From Clostridia bacterium (GTDB lineage: Bacteria; Bacillota_A; Clostridia; Oscillospirales; CAG-272): a stretch of DNA of 6,888 nt. The notes beneath the pieces are model-generated. The model had not been told where the DNA came from and made no database searches. It saw only the letters and a list, made by a program, of their open reading frames with translations. The stretch's first letter is position 1. Each line of letters starts with the position of its first letter. Shown piece by piece: positions 1-5,702 of the stretch. The translations under genes and the position numbers were made by a program. The stretch covers positions 1-6,888 of the forward strand of contig JAFTRT010000125.1 in assembly GCA_017462145.1 (NCBI GenBank), read 5' to 3'.

Positions 1-4
1 AGAC

Positions 5-24
5 GGAGGCGGTAGCCCCCCTCC
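5..24 (+). other. possible GC-rich hairpin at the window edge
   Basis: GGAGG at 5-9 can pair with CCTCC at 20-24, and GG at 11-12 with CC at 17-18, around a TAGC loop with one C-C mismatch. A short TTTT follows at 26-29. It may be a first, weak terminator of the upstream unit in front of the strong one at 31-70. The structure is imperfect and its left context is outside the window, so this is tentative. Confidence 0.25.
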
Positions 25-30
25 CTTTTC

Positions 31-70
31 AAACATTGCTTGCAAATCTTGCAAGCAATGTTTTTTTCTT
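31..70 (+). terminator. rho-independent terminator of an upstream plus-strand unit
   Basis: A perfect 15-bp inverted repeat (31-45 with 49-63, 3-nt loop ATC at 46-48) runs directly into a T-rich tract (61-67, then CTT). The T tract lies on the plus-strand 3' side, so it ends a plus-strand gene left of the window. It isolates the following gene cluster, which therefore needs its own promoter between here and 163. Confidence 0.88.
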
Positions 71-98
71 TACAATTAACATTTCAGAAACATATACG
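69..98 (+). promoter_or_regulatory. candidate sigma-A promoter for the plus-strand cluster
   Basis: TTTACA at 69-74 resembles a -35 box (TTGACA, 5 of 6). It is followed after 18 bases by TATACG at 93-98 (4 of 6 to TATAAT) in an A/T-rich stretch. It lies just downstream of the upstream terminator and about 65 bases before the first gene, which is a sensible location. The -10 match is modest. TATTCT at 124-129 is an alternative -10 but has no convincing -35 partner. Confidence 0.35.
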
Positions 99-162
99 AA
101 TCAAATCATAAACAAGAAAAGGGTATTCTATACACGTAAACTGGAAGAGAGGGGAATATTGT

Positions 163-558
163 GTGAATCAAGAGAGTTTTCGTTTTACCTACTCCGCATC
201 GGTTGATCGGGAGATACGGGAGATCCGAACAAAATATATGCCAAAAGAAGAGAGCAAGCTGGAGCGGTTGATCCGATTGGACAAGACCGTGCAGAATGCA
301 GGGATCAAGGAAAGCCTTGCCGTTGGCTTGGCGGGTACGCTTTTGTTTGGCGTTGGACTTTGCTTTGGCTTGGGTGCCTTACCGGGCGGTCTTTTGGGAG
401 CTTTGCCGTTTGGCGGCGTGGGTCTGGCGGTTATGCTGTTGGCCTATCCGGTGTATGTTGGAATTTTCAAACGAACCAAGGGGAAATACGTGGAGGAAAT
501 TCTGCAGCTGACCGATGAGCTGATGCGGATGGGAGCATCTGCCAAGGAAACACCATAA
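163..558 (+). CDS. small protein with two membrane segments, function unknown
   Basis: 131 residues, starting at GTG 163 behind a purine-rich ribosome binding site (GGAAGAGAGGGG, 143-154). The N-terminal 50 residues are charged and probably helical (EIREIRTKYMPKEESKLERL region, residues 18-37). Two very Gly/Leu-rich membrane segments follow at about 51-72 and 82-102, separated by a short GALPGG turn, so both termini probably lie on the same side. The C-terminal tail (103-131) is again charged and amphipathic. The pattern of a 'Y-PKEE-K-E-L-RLD' head, two membrane helices and an 'ILxLTxELM' tail matches a family of small clostridial proteins that are often mislabelled 'dihydropteridine reductase' in databases. 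I see no nucleotide- or pterin-binding motif and do not support that name. It is the first gene of the cluster leading to two ABC transporters, so a regulatory or accessory membrane role is possible but unproven. Confidence 0.8.
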   Translation: MNQESFRFTYSASVDREIREIRTKYMPKEESKLERLIRLDKTVQNAGIKESLAVGLAGTLLFGVGLCFGLGALPGGLLGALPFGGVGLAVMLLAYPVYVGIFKRTKGKYVEEILQLTDELMRMGASAKETP

Positions 559-562
559 ACCG

Positions 563-582
563 GTTGCCAAAGGGTTGGCAAC
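563..582 (+). repeat. short perfect hairpin between the first two genes
   Basis: GTTGCCAA (563-570) and TTGGCAAC (575-582) form an 8-bp perfect stem with loop AGGG. It starts 4 bases after the stop codon of the 131-residue gene. No T run follows on either strand, so it is not a classical terminator. It could stabilise the 3' end of the upstream message or be a protein binding site. Confidence 0.5.
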
Positions 583-652
583 ACCAAAACGGGATACGAT
601 TGTCGTCATGGATGCGACAACCATTCATCACAAGAAAAAAGGAGAATTTGTC

Positions 653-955
653 ATGGGAGAATTTTTGAAGAAGGCTTTTCGGGACATGAAGGAAAGTGCC
701 AAGGCACAGCATGAGGTGGACAAGGCACAGTTTGAGCAGGCACGGGCAGAGTCCAGAGCAAATTTTGAGGAAAACAGAGGGCACAACACCTTTGCCAAGG
801 CGAAGGCAGAGGGCAAGAAGAGCTGGGATGATGCACACATGAGCCCGGCAGAACGGGCGGCCAAAGCCCAGGAGGAGCGTGACGCGAAGATCGCCGAGGC
901 CAAGGCCAAGACCGCCGAGGCAAATGCACGCTACGAGGCGGCCAAGAAACAATAA
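653..955 (+). CDS. 100-residue charged Ala-rich helical protein, function unknown
   Basis: The start is ATG 653, chosen for the GGAG ribosome binding site at 641-644. The frame stays open upstream to a TTG at 575, but that start lies inside a hairpin and has no binding site. The product is soluble, without signal peptide or membrane segment. It is almost entirely Ala, Lys, Glu and Asp, with a predicted long helix broken around residues 42-67 (NRGHNTF and MSPAER). The C-terminal third is a run of Ala/Lys/Glu heptad-like repeats (EERDAKIAEAKAKTAEANAR) suggesting coiled coil. Similar short 'ESKANFEE...ERDAQIAEA' proteins are common and uncharacterised in gut Clostridia; this is from memory of the sequence style. 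It sits between a small membrane protein and an ABC operon, about 94 bases after the former, and is probably co-transcribed. A scaffold or membrane-associated accessory role is only a guess. Confidence 0.8.
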   Translation: MGEFLKKAFRDMKESAKAQHEVDKAQFEQARAESRANFEENRGHNTFAKAKAEGKKSWDDAHMSPAERAAKAQEERDAKIAEAKAKTAEANARYEAAKKQ

Positions 956-960
956 AAGCA

Positions 961-1004
961 CAATCGAAGCGAGGCGCAAACAGCGGCTCGCTTGGGTTGT
1001 TTTT
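961..1004 (+). terminator. imperfect hairpin with U run before the ABC genes (attenuator candidate)
   Basis: The left arm 961-973 pairs with 987-999 over 13 positions with one G-G mismatch and one G-T wobble. An inner CGC/GCG stem (975-977 with 983-985) closes an AAACA loop. TTTTT follows at 1000-1004. It lies 5 bases after the stop of the 100-residue gene and 30 bases before the ATPase start. There is no room for a promoter between it and the ATPase, so transporter transcription must read through it or start further upstream. A partial terminator or attenuator fits best. Confidence 0.6.
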
Positions 1005-1012
1005 GTGAGAGC

Positions 1013-1029
1013 AAAGGAGACAAAGGAGA
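1013..1029 (+). promoter_or_regulatory. tandem Shine-Dalgarno sites before ATPase 1
   Basis: AAAGGAGA occurs twice, at 1013-1020 and 1022-1029. The second is well spaced (6 bases from GGAG to ATG 1035) and fixes that start. The first is too distant for this ATG and may act as a standby site or be a small duplication. The reading frame continues upstream of 1035 but gives an Arg/Pro-rich leader unlike any ATPase. Confidence 0.6.
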
Positions 1030-1034
1030 AAAAC

Positions 1035-1937
1035 ATGAACGCAATCGAAATCAGAAATTGTTCCAAGAGCTTTCGGGGCATGTATGCGGTGGATCATCTC
1101 AATATGACCGTTCCCGTCGGAGCCATTTATGGCTTTATTGGAGAAAACGGTTCGGGAAAATCTACTACCGAGAAGCTGATTTGCGGACACTTGGTTCCCG
1201 ATGAGGGAGAGATTAAGCTGTTTGGCAGGGATTATACCGACCCCGGTGTACGGGTCAGAGTGGGGGCACTGATCGAAAATGCAGGATGCTTTCCCAACGC
1301 CAGCGTGTATCAAAATCTGAGAATGCAGACCATCAATTTGGGATTGGAGCACCCCGACGAGGAGATCCGTCGGGTATTGTCCATCGTTCGGATGGAGGAG
1401 CATGCTCATTTGAAATTCAAACGCTGTTCCTTGGGAATGAAGCAGAGGATTGGCATTGCCATGGCTCTGTTGGGCGATCCTGCTTTGCTGATTTTGGACG
1501 AGCCCATCAACGGTCTTGACACCGACGGTATGCGGATTATGCGGGAAATTCTGGTGGATATCACCCAAACATGGGGTTGTACGGTTTTGATCTCTTCCCA
1601 CATTCTCGGGGAACTGGAAAAGATCGCCACCCACTACGGCATCATTCGTCAGGGGAACATGATCATGGAGCTTTCCGCAGAGGAAATGGACAGCCGTGCG
1701 CAGGTGTTTACATCTCTGAAGACAGCCGATATGCAGGGCGCAAAGGCTGTTTTGAAGCAGCGGTTCGATACGGTTCGGGAAGAGGATGGCTATTTGCGGA
1801 TCTATGATGCGGACGATACGGCGGAGATTGTGGGGTATCTGATGCAAAACGGCCATGCGGTACAAGAGATCCGAAAGAATAAGATTGGTCTGGAAGAATA
1901 TTACGTTGAGCTGATGTCGAGAAAGGAGGAGGCGTAA
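1035..1937 (+). CDS. ABC transporter ATP-binding protein 1 (BcrA/LanF-like)
   Basis: 300 residues. It hydrolyses ATP to drive the membrane partner encoded directly downstream. Motifs: Walker A GENGSGKST at 36-44; Glu81 in IENAGCFP where most ABC ATPases have the Q-loop Gln; signature SLGMKQ at 132-137 in place of LSGGQ; Walker B LLILDEP at 151-157 with catalytic Glu156; D-loop GLD at 160-162; switch His189 (SSHILGE). A C-terminal domain of about 90 residues ends in KIGLEEYYVELM. Glu in the Q-loop (E-loop) and the SLGMKQ signature are typical of the bacitracin-exporter and lantibiotic-immunity (BcrA/LanF) branch, so export of or protection from antimicrobial peptides is the best family-level guess. 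The substrate cannot be read from the sequence. The stop is one base before the permease ATG, so translation is tightly coupled. It is a paralogue of the ATPase at 2790-3713. Confidence 0.95.
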   Translation: MNAIEIRNCSKSFRGMYAVDHLNMTVPVGAIYGFIGENGSGKSTTEKLICGHLVPDEGEIKLFGRDYTDPGVRVRVGALIENAGCFPNASVYQNLRMQTINLGLEHPDEEIRRVLSIVRMEEHAHLKFKRCSLGMKQRIGIAMALLGDPALLILDEPINGLDTDGMRIMREILVDITQTWGCTVLISSHILGELEKIATHYGIIRQGNMIMELSAEEMDSRAQVFTSLKTADMQGAKAVLKQRFDTVREEDGYLRIYDADDTAEIVGYLMQNGHAVQEIRKNKIGLEEYYVELMSRKEEA

Positions 1938-1938
1938 G

Positions 1939-2775
1939 ATGACCCGTGAATTGAAATTTGATTCTCCCGGCTTTGGGAGACGGATCAAAGGAATGTTGGG
2001 CGTGGATTTTTACCGCTTGTTCCACACACCGCTGTTCTATATCTTTTTGGCGATTTCCGCCATCATCCCTGCCATGGTCTCGGCCATGACGATGATGCCC
2101 GGACCGGACGGCTCGCCCGGAACGCCGCTTTATTCCAACGTGTGGCAGATCATTGCCGCCTCGGAACCTTTGTATGTGATCAATACCATTGCCGATTATG
2201 CCAATATGAACATGGTCTTTATCTTTGGCGGAATCATGGTGTCCATCTTTATCGGACACGATTACAAATCGGGTTACGTCAAGCAGCTCTTTACCACTCA
2301 TGCCAAAAAGCAGGACTATATGATCTCCAAAACCCTTGTCTGTGCGTTCTCCATGGCCTGTATGTGCATTTCCTATCTCATCGGGGGCACGGTAGGCGGT
2401 TTATTGGCAAACTATGACACGACGGTCAACGTCGGCTCTCTGATCTTTGCCATTCTGGGCAAAATCGTGATGAGCTTGGGTTGGGCGGCTCTTTATACCT
2501 TTTTGAATATCATTTTTCGAAAGTACTTTGGTGTTTCCATTGCCTCGTCCTTTTTCTTCGGAACGGGGATTTTGATCATCGGTGCGGCGGCCATCGTGGA
2601 GAGTCTGGCGCTTCCCACCCCGTTTCTGAATCTCTTCTTGTACGGCTCGTCGGTCCATGCTTGTCTGACAAGCAACGTGGGGACGTTGCTCCTTTGTACG
2701 GCCGTTTCTCTCGGGTGGACGGTGATCTACAACCTTTTGGGCACCAAGATTCTCTCCAAGAGTGACGTTTATTGA
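1939..2775 (+). CDS. ABC-2 type permease 1
   Basis: 278 residues, start ATG 1939, with a strong ribosome binding site (AAGGAGGAGG, about 1923-1932) inside the end of the ATPase gene. Six hydrophobic segments are visible at about 31-52, 89-106, 132-157, 167-193, 198-220 and 245-267. This is the usual six-helix ABC-2 permease plan of about 240-280 residues. The extracytoplasmic loop between helices 1 and 2 (about 53-88) is Pro/Gly-rich. The loop after helix 2 contains GHDYKSGYVKQLF (106-118), matching the cytoplasmic coupling region of BcrB/LanE-type permeases. It pairs with ATPase 1 and probably forms a dimer with two ATPase copies. It is intact, unlike its downstream paralogue. The membrane topology is inferred from hydrophobicity read by eye. 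Confidence 0.9.
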   Translation: MTRELKFDSPGFGRRIKGMLGVDFYRLFHTPLFYIFLAISAIIPAMVSAMTMMPGPDGSPGTPLYSNVWQIIAASEPLYVINTIADYANMNMVFIFGGIMVSIFIGHDYKSGYVKQLFTTHAKKQDYMISKTLVCAFSMACMCISYLIGGTVGGLLANYDTTVNVGSLIFAILGKIVMSLGWAALYTFLNIIFRKYFGVSIASSFFFGTGILIIGAAAIVESLALPTPFLNLFLYGSSVHACLTSNVGTLLLCTAVSLGWTVIYNLLGTKILSKSDVY

Positions 2776-2789
2776 TGGAGGTGATGCAA

Positions 2790-3713
2790 ATGAATGCAGT
2801 TGAGATCAAGGGTCTTTCTAAAAATTTCGGTGCCAAGCAGGCGGTTTGCGGGTTGAACATGACGGTACCCATGGGAGCGATTTACGGCTTTATCGGTGAA
2901 AACGGATCGGGAAAATCCACCACGGAGAAAATGATCTGCGGTCTGCTTCCCAAGAGCGGCGGATCCATTCGGCTGTTCGGACGGGATCACACCGATGCCG
3001 ACGTTCGGGCAAGGCTTGGCGTGCTGATCGAAGCCCCGGGGTGCTTTCCCGGACTGACGGTTTGGGACAACATGATGCTCCAGGCGGCGAACCTCCGCAT
3101 ATCCAACGGAGAGCAGGAGGTGGTCAAAGCACTCAAGGCGGTTCGCATGGAGGGTGCGGCAGGAAACCGATATAAAAACTGCTCTTTGGGAATGAAGCAG
3201 AGAGTGGGAATTGCCATGGCTCTGTTGGGGGATCCTGCTTTGCTGGTTCTGGACGAGCCTCTGAATGGTCTGGATGCCGACGGTATGCGGATTATGCGAG
3301 AAATCTTTTGTGATATCGTCAAGGACGGAACCCGCAGTATCATCGTGTCCTCCCATTTGCTTGGAGAACTGCAAAAGGTGGCCACTCATTACGGGATCAT
3401 CCGTCACGGAAGCATGATGGTGGAAATGACAGCGGAGGAATTGGATGCAAGCTGCCGTACCTACGTGGCGCTTCAATGCGGCGATCGGAACCGTGCCAAG
3501 ATGCTGTTGGGTAGTCGATACTCCCGTGTGGAGGAGGACGAGGCAGGATTTCTCCGGATTTATGACGGGATCACCCCCGAGGAGGCGGTGACCTACCTGT
3601 ATGAAAACGGGATCTGTGTCACCGAGCTGAAAACCGATAAGATCGGTTTGGAGGAATATTATATCGATCTGATGAATGGAGGGACGGAACATGGAACAAA
3701 ACGCATCCTTTGA
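2790..3713 (+). CDS. ABC transporter ATP-binding protein 2 (BcrA/LanF-like)
   Basis: 307 residues, start ATG 2790, placed by GGAGG at 2777-2781 and by alignment with ATPase 1 (MNAVEIK versus MNAIEIR). Two upstream in-frame ATGs (2775, 2784) overlap the binding site and are less likely. Motifs fall at the same residue numbers as in ATPase 1: Walker A GENGSGKST 36-44, Glu81 in the Q-loop (IEAPGCFP), signature SLGMKQ 132-137, Walker B LLVLDEP 151-157, His189. The C-terminus again contains KIGLEEYYIDLM. The start is exactly 1755 bases after that of ATPase 1, with no indel through the signature/Walker B region, so the pair arose by tandem duplication. Its last 23 bases overlap the start of the damaged permease 2. 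It is probably functional itself, and could work with permease 1 if permease 2 is not made. Confidence 0.94.
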   Translation: MNAVEIKGLSKNFGAKQAVCGLNMTVPMGAIYGFIGENGSGKSTTEKMICGLLPKSGGSIRLFGRDHTDADVRARLGVLIEAPGCFPGLTVWDNMMLQAANLRISNGEQEVVKALKAVRMEGAAGNRYKNCSLGMKQRVGIAMALLGDPALLVLDEPLNGLDADGMRIMREIFCDIVKDGTRSIIVSSHLLGELQKVATHYGIIRHGSMMVEMTAEELDASCRTYVALQCGDRNRAKMLLGSRYSRVEEDEAGFLRIYDGITPEEAVTYLYENGICVTELKTDKIGLEEYYIDLMNGGTEHGTKRIL

Positions 3714-4508
3714 GACCTTTGGCTTTGGGAAACGGCTCAAGAGCATGCTTCGGGTGGATGGCAGACGGATGCTTCGATCCAAGCTGTTCTATCTTTTGAT
3801 TGCCTGTGCTCTCATCTTCCCATTTTGATGACCGTGATGATGGATATGATGGACGGATCGGTTTCCGTGGATCCGCAAACGGGAGTTGAGACGGTGATGA
3901 GAGGCCCCGAAAGTACGTGGCAGAATTTTGGTACGCCTGCGGTGGGCGGAAGCACCTTGGGCGGAGCAGAGGTTTTTTCCATGTGTAATATCAATATGGT
4001 ATTTATGGGAGTGGCCGTGTTCGTCTGCCTGTTTATTTCGGAAGATTTTCGGAGCGGATATGCCAAGAATCTCTTTACGGTTCGGGCACGGAAGGGGGAT
4101 TACGTGATCTCCAAGACGCTGATGGGTGTCCTTTGCGGTACGCTGATGCTGATCGCCTATGGGATCGGTTCGATTTTGGGCGGTGCCATGGCAGGGCTCT
4201 CCTTTGACCTGTCTGCTTTTGCCCTGACACCGTTGAATTTGGTGATGTGTATGTTGGCCAAGATCGTGTTGATGCCCGTGTTTGTTTCGATCTTCACGCT
4301 GATCAGCGTGGCGGCCAAGCAAAGGACTTGGCTGTGTCTCTGCGGCTCGTTTGGGGGAGGCATGCTTCTCTTTATGACCACCTCTCTGGTGACTCCGTTG
4401 GAATCCACGCCGTTGCACGTGGTTCTCTGCCTGGCAGGCGGTATTCTGTTTGCCGTGGGGCTGGGGGCGATCAGTCGGGTTGTTTTGAATCGAACCGCTT
4501 TGGTATAA
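3691..4508 (+). pseudogene. ABC-2 type permease 2, split by a one-base frameshift
   Basis: The gene starts at ATG 3691 with GGAGGGA (3678-3684) as ribosome binding site, inside the 3' end of ATPase 2. The first frame encodes 45 residues: a head like permease 1 (FGFGKRLKSMLRVD versus PGFGRRIKGMLGVD), then helix 1 (about 32-45). It hits TGA at 3826-3828. The rest of the permease continues in the -1 frame from 3825 or ATG 3828 to the stop at 4506-4508, giving about 226 residues with five more hydrophobic segments. The coupling motif (EDFRSGYAKNLF) corresponds to permease 1 HDYKSGYVKQLF. Restoring one base near 3817-3825 would give a continuous protein of about 272 residues, close to permease 1 (278). 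Options are a true pseudogene, a sequencing or assembly error in CCC-A-TTTT, or two polypeptides made by stop/start coupling at TGATG (3826-3830), although no ribosome binding site is visible there. Confidence 0.85.
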
Positions 4509-4512
4509 AGAA

Positions 4513-4544
4513 AACGCACCGCCTGCATTTGCAGGCGGTGCGTT
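4513..4544. terminator. bidirectional terminator between convergent clusters
   Basis: A perfect 15-bp inverted repeat (4513-4527 with 4530-4544) with a minimal TT centre, in practice an ATTT-type loop. On the plus strand it starts 5 bases after the permease 2 stop and is followed by TTCTTG, a modest T tract. On the minus strand it is followed by TTTTCTTTATA, a better one, 41 bases after the apbE stop. It can therefore end both the ABC transcript and the apbE transcript. Confidence 0.9.
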
Positions 4545-4585
4545 CTTGTATGACGAAACCGTTTCAAAAGCAAGTGCCGTTTTCG

Positions 4586-5647
4586 TCAAGGTTGGGTGAC
4601 GTATCGGGAAAAGCCGTCGGACGTTTGCTTGGAGCCGTCGGGCAGGATCCAAAGGACTTCTACCCCCTCCAGGGTTTCTGCCAACGCAAGTCCCTCTTGG
4701 ATGGGCATACAGAACAGGGCAGTGGACAATGCATCTCCCAGTGCTGAATTCTTGCACACGATGGAGACCGAGCGGTAGCCCTCGGCCGGCATCTGTGTCT
4801 GCGGATCAATGATATGGTGATAGTTTTTGTCACCAACGGTATAGTACCGTTGGTAAGAGCCGCTGGTCACCACGGATTCTCCCGCCAATTTCAGATATTC
4901 CACATACGGCTCATCGGAATCGGTGTCGGGATTTTCGATTCCTGCCAACCAAGGCTCACCCTCCGGTTTGGTACCTACGGTGCGCACATTGCCGCCCGCA
5001 TTGATCACGTAGCCGGAGATTCCTCGCTCTTCCAGGGATCGTGCCACCATTTCCACGGCATAGCCCTTGGCGATGGCACCCACATCCAAGGACATGAGAG
5101 GATCGGCCAACCAGACCGTACGGTTTTCCGTGTCGATGACAAGGTCGTTGATATCGGTGTGTTGTGCCGCTTCCTGCAAGCGTTCCATGGGGGGAAGCTC
5201 TGCCGCCCACGGTTCATCCAAGCCTGCTGTGCGATACTGATGCCAAATGGAAAGAACGCTTCCCATGGCAATGTTGAGCTTGCCGTCGGTGACCTCATAC
5301 AGTTCCTTGGCATACACCAACAGATCGATCACACGCTGATCCACGGTTACCATAGGGTGCACGCCGTCGGTGAGGCTGTTAACCGTGCAAAGGTTTTCCA
5401 ACCCGTCAAAGCGATGATAGATGGTAAACAAGCGGTGGTATTCTCCAAGCTGTAACAGGATCTCCCCGCTGATCCGATCAAAGGTCTCTTGATCGGTCTC
5501 ATAGCCCGTGATGGTGGTGGCGGTGTCAAAATAGTCCAGCGAATAGGTCGTATATTTGTTTTGTTTGGTTTGGCAGCCTCCAAGAAGCAGGCAGGAGGCC
5601 AAAATGGACGCAAACAAAAGAATCGAGATCAGTGGTTTTTGTTTCAT
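4586..5647 (-). CDS. apbE: FAD:protein FMN transferase, lipoprotein
   Basis: 353 residues. ApbE enzymes split FAD and attach FMN through a phosphoester to Thr/Ser of target proteins, with a divalent cation, outside the cytoplasmic membrane. A lipoprotein signal peptide is clear: Lys at 2 and 4, hydrophobic 6-22, lipobox LGGC with Cys25. Family motifs in order: FDTATTITGY 40-49; SLDVGAIAKGYAVE 186-199; INAGGNV 215-221; TSGSYQRYY 261-269; HHIIDPQTQMPA 277-288; GDALSTALFCM 304-314. The length is normal for the family. The usual Gly in DPxTGxP is Gln285 here, a small deviation. The ribosome binding site is weak (GAAAGG, 5654-5659, 6 bases before ATG). The gene follows the two-domain lipoprotein with a hairpin between them, so it probably depends on readthrough from the promoter at 6727-6756. 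The likely partner is that lipoprotein. Confidence 0.96.
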   Translation of the reverse strand: MKQKPLISILLFASILASCLLLGGCQTKQNKYTTYSLDYFDTATTITGYETDQETFDRISGEILLQLGEYHRLFTIYHRFDGLENLCTVNSLTDGVHPMVTVDQRVIDLLVYAKELYEVTDGKLNIAMGSVLSIWHQYRTAGLDEPWAAELPPMERLQEAAQHTDINDLVIDTENRTVWLADPLMSLDVGAIAKGYAVEMVARSLEERGISGYVINAGGNVRTVGTKPEGEPWLAGIENPDTDSDEPYVEYLKLAGESVVTSGSYQRYYTVGDKNYHHIIDPQTQMPAEGYRSVSIVCKNSALGDALSTALFCMPIQEGLALAETLEGVEVLWILPDGSKQTSDGFSRYVTQP

Positions 5648-5664
5648 GTGGAGCCTTTCAGATC

Positions 5665-5690
5665 AAAAAGGGAGGAAGCCCTCCCTTTTT
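5665..5690 (-). terminator. hairpin terminator between the lipoprotein gene and apbE
   Basis: An 11-bp perfect stem (5665-5675 with 5680-5690) with a 4-base loop. On the minus strand AAAAAGGGAGG is followed by loop GCTT and CCTCCCTTTTT, so the stem ends in its own T run. It works equally well in sequence terms on the other strand. It fills most of the 55-base gap between the lipoprotein stop (5703) and the apbE start (5647). No separate apbE promoter is visible, so partial termination lowering apbE relative to the lipoprotein is likely. Confidence 0.8.
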
Positions 5691-5702
5691 GTATTTGAAT
5701 GA

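Noticed and set aside
575..652. TTG start at 575 for the helical protein, adding 26 residues
   Set aside because: It lies inside the 563-582 hairpin with no ribosome binding site, while ATG 653 has GGAG at proper distance and begins a typical small-protein N-terminus.
651..1988. Long open frame (445 codons) on the minus strand across the helical protein and ATPase 1
   Set aside because: It is antisense to clear coding sequence with Walker motifs, has His/Pro/Ser-rich low-complexity composition and no ribosome binding site. It is a by-product of the codon bias of the plus-strand genes.
2769..3782. Long minus-strand open frame opposite ATPase 2
   Set aside because: Same reason: it mirrors the ATPase 2 gene and resembles the frame opposite ATPase 1 only because the two sense genes are paralogues.
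3817..3828. Programmed -1 ribosomal frameshifting to join permease 2
   Set aside because: The bases around the frame change (C CCA TTT TGA) do not form an X XXY YYZ slippery heptamer, and re-pairing after a -1 slip would be poor. No clear stimulatory stem was seen just downstream.
3789..4757. 322-codon minus-strand open frame opposite permease 2 and the end of apbE
   Set aside because: It crosses the bidirectional terminator, overlaps the start of the convergent apbE end region and has composition unlike a real protein; the sense frame shows permease homology.
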